From assembly GCA_965153355.1 (NCBI GenBank), contig OZ231126.1, positions 41,602,001 through 41,666,000 of the forward strand: a stretch of 64,000 bases of DNA, in the 5' to 3' direction. The stretch's first letter is position 1. Each line of letters starts with the position of its first letter. A program made the position numbers and the translations under genes. The notes beneath the pieces were generated by a model. That model had not been told where the DNA came from and ran no database searches. It worked only from the letters and a program-made list of their open reading frames with translations. The stretch comes from Flaccisagitta enflata (lineage: Eukaryota; Chaetognatha; Sagittoidea; Aphragmophora). Positions 12,110 through 24,362 of this stretch are shown here, piece after piece.

Positions 12110-12225
12110 ACAAGGCCAAGTAGGCGAACGAATGCGTTACAGACAGACCGACCGACCAACCAACCAACCAACCAACCAACCGACGGACAGAGCCAGTTAT
12201 AGAGGTGCGTTGTCGCACCTAAAAA
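12110..12225 (+). mobile_element. Hairpin-tailed element, AGGTGCGAC subfamily, copy 2
   Basis: Same start, GACC/AACC core and tail as the preceding copy, with a hairpin at 12203-12220 (AGGTGCG ttgt CGCACCT). About 15 bases spanning the left word are deleted, so this copy lacks the complement to its hairpin. Confidence 0.85.
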
Positions 12226-13233
12226 GTTGAGAGAGAACAAGACAAAATAAAAGTTGGAGTAGAGGAAATGCAGAAAGGGATCTCAGTAACAAGATATAGG
12301 GCAAATATAATCAAAAAGTCACCGAAGAAATTGAGGCGAACGATGTTGTCTTGCCACCGATGGGCAGGGGGGAACCATTTTAGGCCAGATTTCGGACTAG
12401 AGTTAAGACTGAAACCACTATAGTCAGATTCGGACATGAGTGGAATAAATTAGAACATCCCTCATTTCAATTCTGACTAGAGTGGTTTTTATTTTTACTT
12501 ACTCATTGGAATTGTAAACGTCTGATTAATTTCATTTGTGAAAAAGAATAGTTTATCATTTTTTCTTCAAATTCTGAATTTATTTTCACTACTGAGCTTT
12601 ACTCCTTTTTGAAATCATTTTTTTATCTATTTCAAATAAATAGAATTTTGAAATTCTATTTGAGAATCAAACAATTTATCATGAAAAATAATCTAGGAAT
12701 GAAAAAAAATCTCCATTTGTCCTTCCCTGTTTGATATTTCTATGAATTTTAAGGGAAATAATGATTATTTAAAAAAAAAAGATACTATTGTTTTGAAATT
12801 TTTATCTTAAAATTTTCAGAAATTAATAATTATAGATTGCATTGAAAGATGATATAAAAAAGATTAAAGAATGATGCAAGTTAGAACTTAATGAGGCCCT
12901 AGAAAACATTTTTTTTTTTGAAGGTGAATTAAAATCCACTGTAGTTATAAGAAGCAGGTAGAGTTGAAAACTACAAGGCCGATTCTGCATTGAGTGGTTA
13001 GGGAGCTTACTGCCCTCATTTTAAAATGAGGATTCGGCCTTTAGTGCCCTCCTCATGGGGAGGAATTGCAAGCATAAGCACGTATCACAGAGCCTACTGA
13101 TAGATGCAAAAAAAAGGGCAATTTTTCTTCATTTCTTCTCATTTTCCGCTGACTTAAACAAGATTTTCCAATTGTTTGCTTCGTCTGTACTTGCTGGGAA
13201 AACACTGGTTCCCTTGTTTTCCTACTTTTTGCG

Positions 13234-13235
<2 letters not shown>
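12226..13235. other. Intronic spacer, AT-rich, no gene seen
   Basis: AT-rich sequence with homopolymer runs. Short minus frames show no family features. Nothing else visible. Confidence 0.35.
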
Positions 13236-13237
<2 letters not shown>

Positions 13238-13308
<71 letters not shown>

Positions 13309-13338
13309 ACAACAACATCAACATCAACATCAACAACG

Positions 13339-13386
<48 letters not shown>

Positions 13387-13393
13387 ACAACAA

Positions 13394-13467
<74 letters not shown>

Positions 13468-13468
13468 G
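13238..13468. repeat. Compound (TC)n-(AAC)n microsatellite
   Basis: TC run to 13307, then ACATCA and AAC units to about 13468. It begins about 40 bp inside the intron downstream of the donor at 13509. Confidence 0.95.
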
Positions 13469-13509
13469 CGCCAAACTAACATATCCCCCTCCATTAATAC
13501 CGTATTTAC

Positions 13510-13805
13510 CTGGTAGAGTTGCGACGAGTCCAGCTGCGCCCCTTCCATGGCGATAGTTTGTGTGTTGCGTCTTTGTTTGCTCTTTTGTCTCTTCTTTTTC
13601 CCGCCGCCGCCGCCGCTGGCGCTAGTGTTGTTCGTCGTCATCGGGATTTCCCAGGCGGTAGAAGTGGAACTGGAAGAAGAAGAATTGCCGCCACCGGAAG
13701 TCGGCACAAAGGCTTCTTCTCTTCTGGCGCCACATTTGACTATTTTATCTCCATCGGCGTCGTCGTTGTCGTCCGCGTAGACCGATGGTAAAGACGCACT
13801 TTTCA
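13510..13805 (-). CDS. SH3-domain protein, internal exon (disordered linker before SH3)
   Basis: Minus-strand exon of 296 nt. The acceptor is ctctctacttttcag before 13805 and the donor is CTACCAG|GTAAAT after 13510. It carries in one base of a codon and leaves in phase 0, which matches the SH3 exon acceptor at 8270. The product (KSASLPSVYADDNDDADGDK..., a Ser run, a Gly run, a basic KKKRQKSKQRR cluster, then MEGAQLDSSQLYQ) is low-complexity and probably disordered, leading straight into AVCSYNP of the SH3. Codon third positions are GC-rich compared with the surrounding AT-rich intron. The upstream exon lies outside what I could identify. Confidence 0.6.
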
Positions 13806-13831
13806 CTGAAAAGTAGAGAGTCAAGTGGAGA

Positions 13832-14112
13832 TTTTTGGTCGCCTGCTACGCGACTCTACAACCCGCTTTGTCGGTCCGTCCGTCCGTCGGTCTGTCCGTC
13901 TGTCCGTCAGTCCGTCCGTCCGTCCGTCCGTCCGTCCGTCCGTCCGTCCGTCCGTCCGTCCGTCCGTCCGTCCGTCCGTCACCCTTTACTTTTTTTGTTT
14001 TTTTTTTCCTGCGGTTTTTGGCCTCACTGCTCCTGCCCAAATGATTAAGTGACCTCAAATACAGCCCCTGCCCACCCGCACGCGACTGGGGTAGCCGTGT
14101 ATCCGGCCTTGG
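13832..14112 (-). mobile_element. Hairpin-tailed element, GTCGCGTG subfamily
   Basis: Minus strand: the start (ccaaggccggatacacggct) and the G-rich block ccccagtcgcgtgcgggtgg are at 14050-14112. The interior includes a GTCC/GGAC microsatellite of over 100 bp (13866-13980) and the shared phrase for 'ggcaggagcagtgaggccaa'. The right hairpin is at about 13836-13857, followed by aaaaa. The hairpin arms carry a mismatch. Confidence 0.8.
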
Positions 14113-15310
14113 TTTTTTTTAAGACGGCGGCCGCGGCGACAATGCAAGTGCGGTGGTAGAAGAATGATAATGGAGGAAGAGGAGATGAAGGAGGAGGAGG
14201 AGAATGACGAGTACACTCTTTTATTTTTATAAGAACCTAGTTTATAAGAACATCAAGGCTTCAAGTGGCTTCAAAATTAAGAACATCTTAAGAACATACG
14301 AAGGCTTTAAATCTTGAGAAAAAATTCCGCTTACAATATTATTTGAAGAACGTTAGGAAAACACTTGAATTTTAGTGTAATTAAGATGATGTTTTATATT
14401 TCTTAAATAAACATCATGAAAATATCCCCAGACTTTAATAATTGGCGTTTTTTTTTAACATTATTTAATAGAAATGTGTTTAGTGTAATTGATTAATAGT
14501 ATATTATAAGGTTTCTTATAGTTTATATAGTATTTGAAATTAAGAACTCTCTAAGAACGTTGAAGGCTTCATTTGGCTTTGGAAATAAGAAAATGAAGCC
14601 TTTGAAAAAAAAATGACGTTCTTATAAAAAAAAAAAAAAGAGTGTATAGGGGAAAGCAGTATGAGGAGAAACAGTAGAAAGATGATGCGGTGGGGGTTGG
14701 AGAATGGAGATATAGCGATGAAAAAAGAAATAGGGAGAGGCATTTTGTAGGGAAGAAAAGATGTGTTGAGAGCAGATAAGAAAAATTTAGAATTGATTGT
14801 ATGGGAACATGAAAGAGTAATTTGAGTGTAAAGCTAAAACAAAATAGTGGAAAACAAAAGGTATGGAAAGTGAAAGTGGAGGTAGCGATACAGGTGATAT
14901 TGGAGACAGGAAAGCCGCATGAAAGAGAATCAAATTGTTACAACAGTAAAACGCTGCAATAAGGAAACTTCGAGTAACGGAAAATAGCTTAAAATAAGTT
15001 AAATATCTATTTTTTTTTCTTTCTTGGTAATATTAGAAATTTGACAGATGAAGTTTGTTTATTACTTGACGTCGGGTATTGCGGGGTTAAACTGTAACGC
15101 TATTGACTAACACCTGTACACTTATTATTGTCAAAAGATCAAACAACTGTCAAATCTAAACATACATATTTAGCCATATGCCAATTTTTCCACCAGTCAG
15201 AGCTGGAAAAAATCTTCACTTTGCTCATGAATTTCACCTTGTTTGCTTCGTACAAAATCGAATAAAATCAAAAACAGTAAAAACATTCCCTCTGCAAATA
15301 ATGGCAAAAT
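14113..15310. other. Spacer, no gene seen
   Basis: Partly AT-rich sequence with GGA-rich purine stretches. Bases about 14535-14620 contain partly inverted 'cttaagaac / aaggcttcaa' phrases also seen at 14250-14300, suggesting a decayed repeat. Bases 15095-15245 match the dispersed repeat at 46790-47080. No coding exon identified. Confidence 0.35.
15095..15245. repeat. Dispersed repeat R, copy 1
   Basis: 'taacacctgt', 'attgtcaaaagatcaaac', 'aactgtcaaatctaaacat' and 'ttgctcatgaattt' recur in order at about 46820-46930. The first part recurs inverted at about 24690-24745. Likely an old transposon with borders not resolved. Confidence 0.45.
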
Positions 15311-15317
15311 TACCAGA

Positions 15318-15618
15318 ACAAGCCCGACCGGGCAACGATGCGTCCGGGCTGTGTCTTTGCATGTATTGATCATGTGATATATATGGAGAGACAGGTGGAC
15401 GAGCAGAGGGGTGGAATGACAAAATAGTAAAGGAGGCTCTCAAAATATGTTGGTTGATCATTTGTTTCAGTAACGAATCTCAACGCGGCAAAAAACAGCT
15501 GAAAAACGCGGTTTTAGCACTTGCGTAACGGACGGACATACGGACGGACCGACGGACGGACGGACGGACGGACTGACCGACAAACCTTCTTATAGAGATG
15601 CGAGGACGCATCTAAAAA
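15318..15618 (+). mobile_element. Hairpin-tailed element, GATGCGTCC subfamily: parent of the 131-bp array
   Basis: Full-length copy of about 300 bp. It begins acaagcccgaccgggcaac with the subterminal word gatgcgtcc (about 15337) and a unique middle. A CGGACGGAC run leads to 'cttatagagatgcgaggacg' and the hairpin at 15596-15613 (AGATGCG agga CGCATCT), then aaaaa. The word gatgcgtcc is complementary to the hairpin arm ggacgcatc. Its tail is the module amplified at 16050-24362. An inverted sibling is at 62736-63020. Confidence 0.88.
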
Positions 15619-16049
15619 CGTTAAGAGGCTCTCAAAGCAGTATATAAAGTGCTCGGTCTAGCATGTGACATCACTGCAATCGTAAGGTGAAGATAACTGC
15701 GTTGTCCTCTGTATTTCTTGCAGACAAAAACGTTCACCATTGATTAATGAGATTTGCATAAAGCAGTGCTAGTCGTACTCAAATATCACATAGTTAACAT
15801 AACAGATTGATTATGATTCAATAACCTGGCCTAAAAAACTTTATATTTCGTAAAGAAAACAATGACAAAAACACATGATAATTCAGTTTACAACATCCGG
15901 ATAAATTGTTTAGCATAGAAACCGACAGAACAGAGATAATTCATGAATTGTTTTGTAAAAAAAATTGAAACATGGAGGTGGGTGGGATGGGGGCAAGATC
16001 CAAGCAATCAGAAGTAATGTTAAGTGGGATAGCTGTCACGTAACTCAAG
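15619..16049. other. Spacer between parent element and array
   Basis: Ordinary sequence without an exon or clear repeat. It ends abruptly at a solo hairpin that begins the array. Confidence 0.35.
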
Positions 16050-19000
16050 AGATGCGAGGACGCATCTAAAAATGCTTGGGAGTGGTTTGGGAGGGATTGG
16101 TTTGGTTATTGATTGATTTTCGAGAAAGGGTAACGGACCGACGGACGGACCGACGGACGGACGGACAGACCCTCTTATAGAGATGCGAGGACGCATCTAA
16201 AAATGCTTGGGAGTGGTTTGGGAGGGATTGGTTTGGTTATTGATTGATTTTCGAGAAAGGGTAACGGACCGACGGACGGACCGACGGACGGACGGACAGA
16301 CCCTCTTATAGAGATGCGAGGACGCATCTAAAATGGTCAGGGGTGGTTGTTGGGTGATTTGAGATGGATAGATGTGATTTAAGCAGAAAAAGGTAACGAC
16401 CTAGACGGACGGACCGACGGACGGACGGACAGACCCTCTTATAGAGATGCGAGGACGCATCTAAAAATGCTTGGGAGTGGTTGGGGAGGGATTGGTTTGC
16501 TATTGATTGATTTTCATAGCTGGTGACCGACGGACCGACGGACGGACCGGACGGACGGACGGACACACCCTCTTATAGAGATGCAGGACGCATCTAAAAA
16601 ATGTGTTGGGGAGGGTTTGGGAGGGATTGTCTACATGATTGATTTTCGGAGAAAGGGCAACGACCGAACGGACTGACCGACGGACGGACGGACAGACCCT
16701 CTTATAGAGATGCGAGGACGCATCTAAAAATGCTTGGGACTTGATCCTTGACCTCCTCGCGGCTGAAAAGGGCCAAAAACTGTGATTTTCAAGGAGGCGT
16801 AACGGACCGACGGACGGACCGACGGACGGACGGACAGACCCTCTTATAGAGATGCGAGGACGCATCTAAAAATGCTTGGGAGTGGTTTGGGAGGGATTGG
16901 TTTGGTTATTGATTGATTTTCGAGAAAGGGTAACGGACCGACGGACGGACCGACGGACGGACGGACAGACCCTCTTATAGAGATGCGAGGACGCATCTAA
17001 AATGGTCAGGGGTGGTTGTTGGGTGATTTGAGATGGATAGATGTGATTTAAGAGAAAGGGTAACGACCGACGGATGATCGACGGACGGACGGACAGACCC
17101 CTCTTATAGAGATGCGAGGACGCATCTAAAAATGCTTGGGAGTGGCTTGGGAGGGATTGGTTTGGTTATTGATTGATTTTCGAGAAAGGGTAACGGACCG
17201 ACGGACGGACCGACGGACGGACGGACAGACCCTCTTATAGAGATGCGAGGACGCATCTAAAAATGCTTGGGAGTGGTTTGGGAGGGATTGGTTTGGTTAT
17301 TGATTGATTTTCGAGAAAGGGTAACGGACCGACGGACGGACCGACGGACGGACGGACAGACCCTCTTATAGAGATGCGTGAGGACGCATCTAAAAATGCT
17401 TGGGAGTGGTTTGGGAGATTGGTTTGGTTATTGATTATCAGATTTTCGAGAAAAAGGTAAACCCAGACTCCACGGACGGATTCCACGGACGGACGGACAG
17501 ACTTTCTTATAGAGACATTTTGTGACTCATCTAAAAATGCTGGAGTGGTTTAGAGGGATTACTTGCTATTGATTGATTTTCGAGAAAGGGTAACGGACCG
17601 ACCGGGATCTTTATCGACGGACGGACGACAGCACTCTCTTTATAGAGATGCGAGGACGATCTAAAAATGCTTGGGAGTGGTTTGGGAGGGGATTGGTTTG
17701 CTATTGACTGATTTTCGAGAAAGGGTAACGGACCGACGGACGGACTGACGGACGGGATTTGACAGACTCTCTATAGAGATGCGAGGACGCATCTAAAAAT
17801 GCTTGGGAGGGTTTGGGAGGGATTATCGTGTATATTGATTGATTTTCGAGAAGGGTAACGGATCGACGGGACGGACCGACGGGACCAACGGAGACAGACC
17901 CTCTTATAGAGATGCGAGGACGCATCTAAAAATGCTTGATCCTTGACATCCTCGCGGCTGAAAAGGGCCAAAAACTGCGATTTTCAAGGAGGCGTAACGG
18001 ACCGACGGACGGACCGACGGACGGACGGACAGACCCTCTTATAGAGATGCGAGGACGCATCTAAAAATGCTTGGGAGTGGTTTGGGAGGGATTGGTTTGG
18101 TTATTGATTGATTTTCGAGAAAGGGTAACGGACCGACGGACGGACCGACGGACGGACGGACAGACCCTCTTATAGAGATGCGAGGACGCATCTAAAAATG
18201 CTTGGGAGTGGTTTGGGAGGGATTGGTTTGGTTATTGATTGATTTTCGAGAAAGGGTAACGGACCGACGGACGGACCGACGGACGGACGGACAGACCCTC
18301 TTATAGAGATGCGAGGACGCATCTAAAAATGCTTGGGAGTGGTTTGGGAGGGATTGGTTTGGTTATTGATTGATTTTCGAGAAAGGGTAACGGACCGACG
18401 GACGGACCGACGGACGGACGGACAGACCCTCTTATAGAGATGCGAGGACGCATCTAAAAATGCTTGGGAGTGGTTTGGGAGGGATTGGTTTGGTTATTGA
18501 TTGATTTTCGAGAAAGGGTAACGGACCGACGGACGGACCGACGGACGGACGGACAGACCCTCTTATAGAGATGCGAGGACGCATCTAAAAATGCTTGGGA
18601 GTGGTTTGGGAGGGATTGGTTTGGTTATTGATTGATTTTCGAAAAAGGGTAACGGACCGACGGACGGACGGACGGACGGACGGACGGACAGACCCTCTTA
18701 TAGAGATGCGAGGACGCATCTAAAAATGCTTGGGAGGGGTTTGGGAGGGATTGGTTTGGTTATTGATTGATTCAGAAAGGGTAACGGACCGATGGACGGA
18801 CCGACGGGATCGGACGGACAGACCCTCTTATAGAGATGCCAGGACGACGCATCTAAAAATGCTTGGGAGTGGCTTTGGGAGGTGGGATTGGTTTGGTTAT
18901 TGATTGATTTTCGGAAACAGCCGCGAAAAGCAGTTTTTGTACAGATATCTGACGGACTGACGGACGGACGGACAGACCCTCTTATAGATGTGCTATACGC

Positions 19001-22000
19001 ATCTAAAATGCTTTCAAGGGTTTGGGAGGGATTGGTTTGGCTATTGATTGATTTTCGAGAAAGGGTAACGGACCTCTACGGACGACCGACGGACGGACGG
19101 ATAGACCCTTATAGAGATGGTGACGCATCTAAAAATGCTTGGGAGTGGTTTAGAGGATTATTGTTTATTGATTGATTTTCGAGAAAGGGTAACGGACCGA
19201 CGGACGGACCTACGGACGGACGACAGACCTCCTATAGAGATGCTAGACGCATCTAAAAATGCTTGGGAGTGGTTTGGGAGGGATTGGTTTGGTTATTGAT
19301 TGATTTTCGAGAAAGGGTAACGGACCGACGGACGGACCGACGGACGGACGGACAGACCCTCTTATAGAGATGCGAGGACGCATCTAAAAATGCTTGGGAG
19401 TGGTTTGGGAGGGATTGGTTTGGTTATTGATTGATTTTCGAGAAAGGGTAACGGACCGACGGACGGACCGACGGACGGACGGACAGACCCTCTTATAGAG
19501 ATGCGAGGACGCATCTAAAAATGCTTGGGAGTGGTTTGGGAGGGATTGGTTTGGTTATTGATTGATTTTCGAGAAAGGGTAACGGACCGACGGACGGACC
19601 GACGGACGGACGGACAGACCCTCTTATAGAGATGCGAGGACGCATCTAAAAATGCTTGGGAGTGGTTTGGGAGGGATTGGTTTGGTTATTGATTGATTTT
19701 CGAGAAAGGGTAACGGACCGACGGACGGACCGACGGACGGACGGACAGACCCTCTTATAGAGATGCGAGGACGCATCTAAAAATGCTTGGGAGTGGTTTG
19801 GGAGGGATTGGTTTGGTTATTGATTGATTTTCGAGAAAGGGTAACGGACACTCGGAAGAGCACACGGACGGACCGACGGACGGACGGACAGACCCTCTTA
19901 TAGAGATGCGAGGACGCATCTAAAAATGCTTGGGAGTGGTTTGGGAGGGATTGGTTTGGTTATTGATTGATTTTCGAGAAAGGGTAACGGCTCTTACGAT
20001 CTCACGGACGGACCGACGGACGGACGGACAGACCCTCTTATAGATGCGAGGACGATCTAAAAATGCTTGGGAGTGGTTTGGGAGGGATTGGGTTTATATT
20101 GATTGATTTTCAGTAGTAACGACCGACGGACGGACCGACGGGACGTACCTGGACAGGCCCTCTATAGGAGATGCAGGACGATCTAAAAATGCTTGGGAGT
20201 GGTTTGGGAGGATTGGTTTGGAAGCTATTGATTGATTTTCGAGAAAGGGTAACGGACCGACGGACTTGGACTTAATGGACGGACGGACAGACTCCTTTCT
20301 TATAGAGATGCTAGACGCATCAAAAATGCTGGGAGTGGTTTGGGGAGGACATTGGTTAACATTGATTTTCTATAAAGGGTAACGGACCGACGGACGGACC
20401 GACGGACGGACGTACAGACTTTCTATAGAGATGCGCAGACGCATCTAAAAATGCTTGGAGTGGCTTGGGAGGGATTGGTTTGGTTATTGATTGATTTTCG
20501 AGAAAGGGTAACGGACCGACGGACGGACCGACGGACGGACGGACAGACCCTCTTATAGAGATGCGAGGACGCATCTAAAAATGCTTGGGAGTGGTTTGGG
20601 AGGGATTGGTTTGGTTATTGATTGATTTTCGAGAAAGGGTAACGGACCGACGGACGGACCGACGGACGGACGGACAGACCCTCTTATAGAGATGCGAGGA
20701 CGCATCTAAAATGGTCAGGGGTGGTTGTTGGGTGATTTGAGATGGATAGATGTGATTTAAGTAGGGCGGTAACGGACCGTACTGACGGACCGACGGACTG
20801 ACGGACAGACCTTCAGGAGATGCAGTACTTGATCCTTGACATCCTCGCGGCTGAAAAGGGCCAAAAACTGCGATTTTCAAGGAGGCGTAACGGACCGACG
20901 GACGGACCGACGGACGGACGGACAGACCCTCTTATAGAGATGCGAGGACGCATCTAAAAATGCTTGGGAGTGGTTTGGGAGGGATTGGTTTGGTTATTGA
21001 TTGATTTTCGAGAAAGGGTAACGGACCGACGGACGGACCGACGGACGGACGGACAGACCCTCTTATAGAGATGCGAGGACGCATCTAAAAATGCTTGGGA
21101 GTGGTTTGGGAGGGATTGGTTTGGTTATTGATTGATTTTCGAGAAAGGGTAACGGACCGACGGACGGACCGACGGACGGACGGACAGACCCTCTTATAGA
21201 GATGCGAGGACGCATCTAAAAATGCTTGGGAGTGGTTTGGGAGGGATTGTTTGGCTGAAAAGGGCCAAAAACTGTGATTTTCAAGGAGGCGTAATGGACC
21301 GACGGACGGACCGACGGACGGACGGACAGACCCTCTTATATAGAGATGCGAGGACGCATCTAAAAATGCTTGGGAGTGGTTTGGGAGGGATTGGTTTGGT
21401 TATTGATTGATTTTCGAGAAAGGGTAACGGACCGACGGACGGACCGACGGACGGACGGACAGACCCTCTTATAGAGAGATGAGTGACGCATCTAAAAATG
21501 CTTGGGAGTATTTGGGAGGGATTGGTTTGGCTATTGATTGATTTTCGAGAAAGGGTAACTGACCGACGGATTGACCGACGGTCGGACGGACGGACAGACC
21601 CTCTTAGAGAGTTGCGAGGACGATCTAAAAATGCTTGGGAGTGGTTTGGGAGGATTGGCTTGGTTGGTTGGATTGATTTCAGAAAGGGCAACGGACCCGA
21701 CGGACGGACCAAGGGACGGACGGACAGACCTCTTATGATGAGACGCATCTAAAACAAGTTGGGAGTATCAGAGGATTGGTTTGGCTATTGATTGATTTTC
21801 GAGAAAGGGTAACGGACCGACGACGGGATCCACGGGACGGGACGGACAGAATTTTATAGAGATGAGACGATTCTAAAAATGCTTGGGAGTGGTTTGGGAG
21901 GGATTGGTTTGGCTATTGATTGATTTTCTAGAAAGGGTAACGGACTGATTGACGGACCGACTGGACGGACTGACAGACCCTCTTATAGAGATGCGTGACG

Positions 22001-24362
22001 CACCCAAAATGCTTGGGGTTTGGGAGGGAGCTTGTTTGGTTATTGATCATTTTCAGAAAGGGTAACGGACCGATTTAATGACCATTGAGGACGGACAGAC
22101 CTTCCTATAGAGATGCGAGACGATCTAAAAATGCTTGGGAGTGGCTTGGGAGGGATTGGTTTGGTTATTGATTGATTTTCGGCAAAGGGTAACGGACCGA
22201 CGGACGGACCGACTGACGGACGGACAGACCCTCTTATAGAGATGCGAGGACGCATCTAAAATGCTTGGGAGTGGTTTGGGAGGGATTATTTGGTTATTGA
22301 TTGATTTTCGAGAAAAACTGACCGACGGACGGACCGACGGACGGACGGACAGACCCTCTATAGAGATGCGAGGACGTCGCACCAAAATGCTTGGGACTTG
22401 ATCCTTGACATCCTCGCGGCTGAAAAGGGCCAAAAACTGTGATTTTCAAGGAGGCGTAACGGACCGACGGACGGACCGACGGACGGACGGACAGACCCTC
22501 TTAAGATGCGAGGACGCATCTAAAAATGCTTGGGAGTGGTTTGGGAGGGATTGGTTTGGCTATTGATTGATTTTCGAGAAAGGGTAACGGACCGACGGAC
22601 GGACCGACGGACGGACGGACAGACCCTCTTATAGAGATGCGAGGACGCATCTAAAAATGCTTGGGAGTGGTTTGGGAGGGATTGGTTTGGTTATTGATTG
22701 ATTTTCGAGAAAGGGTAACGGACCGACGGACGGACCGACGGACGGACGGACAGACCCTCTTATAGAGATGCGAGGACGCATCTAAAAATGCTTGGGAGTG
22801 GTTTGGGAGGGATTGGTTTGGTTATTGATTGATTTTCGAGAAAGGGTAACGGACCGACGGACGGACCGACGGACGGACGGACAGACCCTCTTATAGAGAT
22901 GCGAGGACGCATCTAAAAATGCTTGGGAGTGGTTTGGGAGGGATTGGTTTGGTTATTGATTGATTTTCGAGAAAGGGTAACGGACCGACGGACGGACCGA
23001 CGGACGGACGGACAGACCCTCTTATAGAGATGCGAGGACGCATCTAAAAATGCTTGGGACTTGATCCTTGACATCCTCGCGGCTGAAAAGGGCCAAAAAC
23101 TGTGATTTTCAAGGAGGCGTAACGGACCGACGGACGGACCGACGGACGGACGGACAGACCCTCTTATAGAGATGCGAGGACGCATCTAAAAATGCTTGGG
23201 AGTGGTTTGGGAGGGATTGGTTTGGTTATTGATTGATTTTCGAGAAAGGGTAACGGACCGACGGACGGACCGACGGACGGACGGACAGACCCTCTTATAG
23301 AGATGCGAGGACGCATCTAAAAATGCTTGGGAGTGGTTTGGGAGGGATTGGTTTGGTTATTGATTGATTTTCGAGAAAGGGTAACGGACCGACGGACGGA
23401 CTGACGGATGGACAGACAGACCCTCTTATAGAGATGCGAGGACGCATCTAAAAATACTTGGGAGTGGTTTGGGAGGGATTGGTTTGGCTATTGATTGATT
23501 TTCTAGAAAGGGTAACGGACTGACGACGGACTGGACGGACGGACGGACAGACCCTCTTATAGAGATGCGAGGACGCATCTAAAAATGCTTGGGAGTGGTT
23601 TGGGAGGGATTGGTTTGGTTATTGATTGATTGAGAAAGGGTAACGGACCGATGACGGACCGACGGACGGATGGGGACAGACCTCTTATAGAGATGCGAGG
23701 ACGCATCTAAAAATGCTTGGGAGTACTTGGGAGGGATTGGTTTGGTTATTGATTGATTTTCGAGAAAGGGTCACGGACCGACGGACGGACTGACGGACGG
23801 ACGGACAGACCCTCTTATAGAGATGCGAGGACGCATCTAAAAATGCTTGGGAGGTTTGGAGTGATTGATTTGGTTATTGATTGATTTTCGAGAAAGGGTA
23901 ACGGACCGACGGACGGGATCGACGGATGGACGGACAGACCTCTTATAGAGATGCGAGGACGCATCTAAAAATGCTTGGGAGTGGTTTGGGGGAGGATTGG
24001 TTTGCTATTGATTGATTTTCGAGAAAGGTCACGGACCGACGGACGACCGACGGACGGACGGACCGACAGACCCTCTTATAGAGATGCGACGCATCTAAAA
24101 ATGCTTGGGAGTGGTTTGGGAGGGATTGTTTGGTTATTGATTGATTTTCGAGAAAGGGTAACGGACCGACGGACGGACCGACGGACGGACGGACAGACCC
24201 TCTTATAGAGATGCGAGGACGCATCTAAAAATGCTTGGGAGTGGTTTGGGAGGGATTGGTTTGGTTATTGATTGATTTTCGAGAAAGGGTAACGGACCGA
24301 CGGACGGACCGACGGACGGACGGACAGACCCTCTTATAGAGATGCGAGGACGCATCTAAAAA
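16050..24362 (+). repeat. Tandem array of about 60 units, 131-bp period, made from a hairpin-element tail
   Basis: Each unit runs 'tgcttgggagtggtttggga', 'ttattgattgattttcgaga', 'aagggtaacggaccgacgg', a CGGACGGAC run, 'cagaccctcttatagagatg' and the hairpin AGATGCG-agga-CGCATCT, then aaaaa. The period was measured directly (for example 18061, 18192, 18323). Three unit types occur: the common type; a type with 'tggtcaggggtggttgttgg' (16333, 17003, 20713); and a type with 'cttgacatcctcgcggctga' (about 16740, 17937, 20829, 22390, 23059). Unbroken identical blocks alternate with blocks rich in small indels. Every unit keeps a right end but none keeps a left end. The frequent open frames (RPSVGPSVG, SLRGSVRPSV) are repeat artefacts. 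Confidence 0.95.

Noticed and set aside
13154-13556. Poly-Asn or poly-Leu frames in the AAC tract
   Set aside because: The tract lies just inside the intron after the donor at 13509 and is better explained as an intronic microsatellite.
16050-24362. CRISPR-like appearance of a long direct-repeat array
   Set aside because: The unit has no unique spacers of constant length, there are no cas genes, and the context is an animal genome. The repeat derives from a transposon tail.
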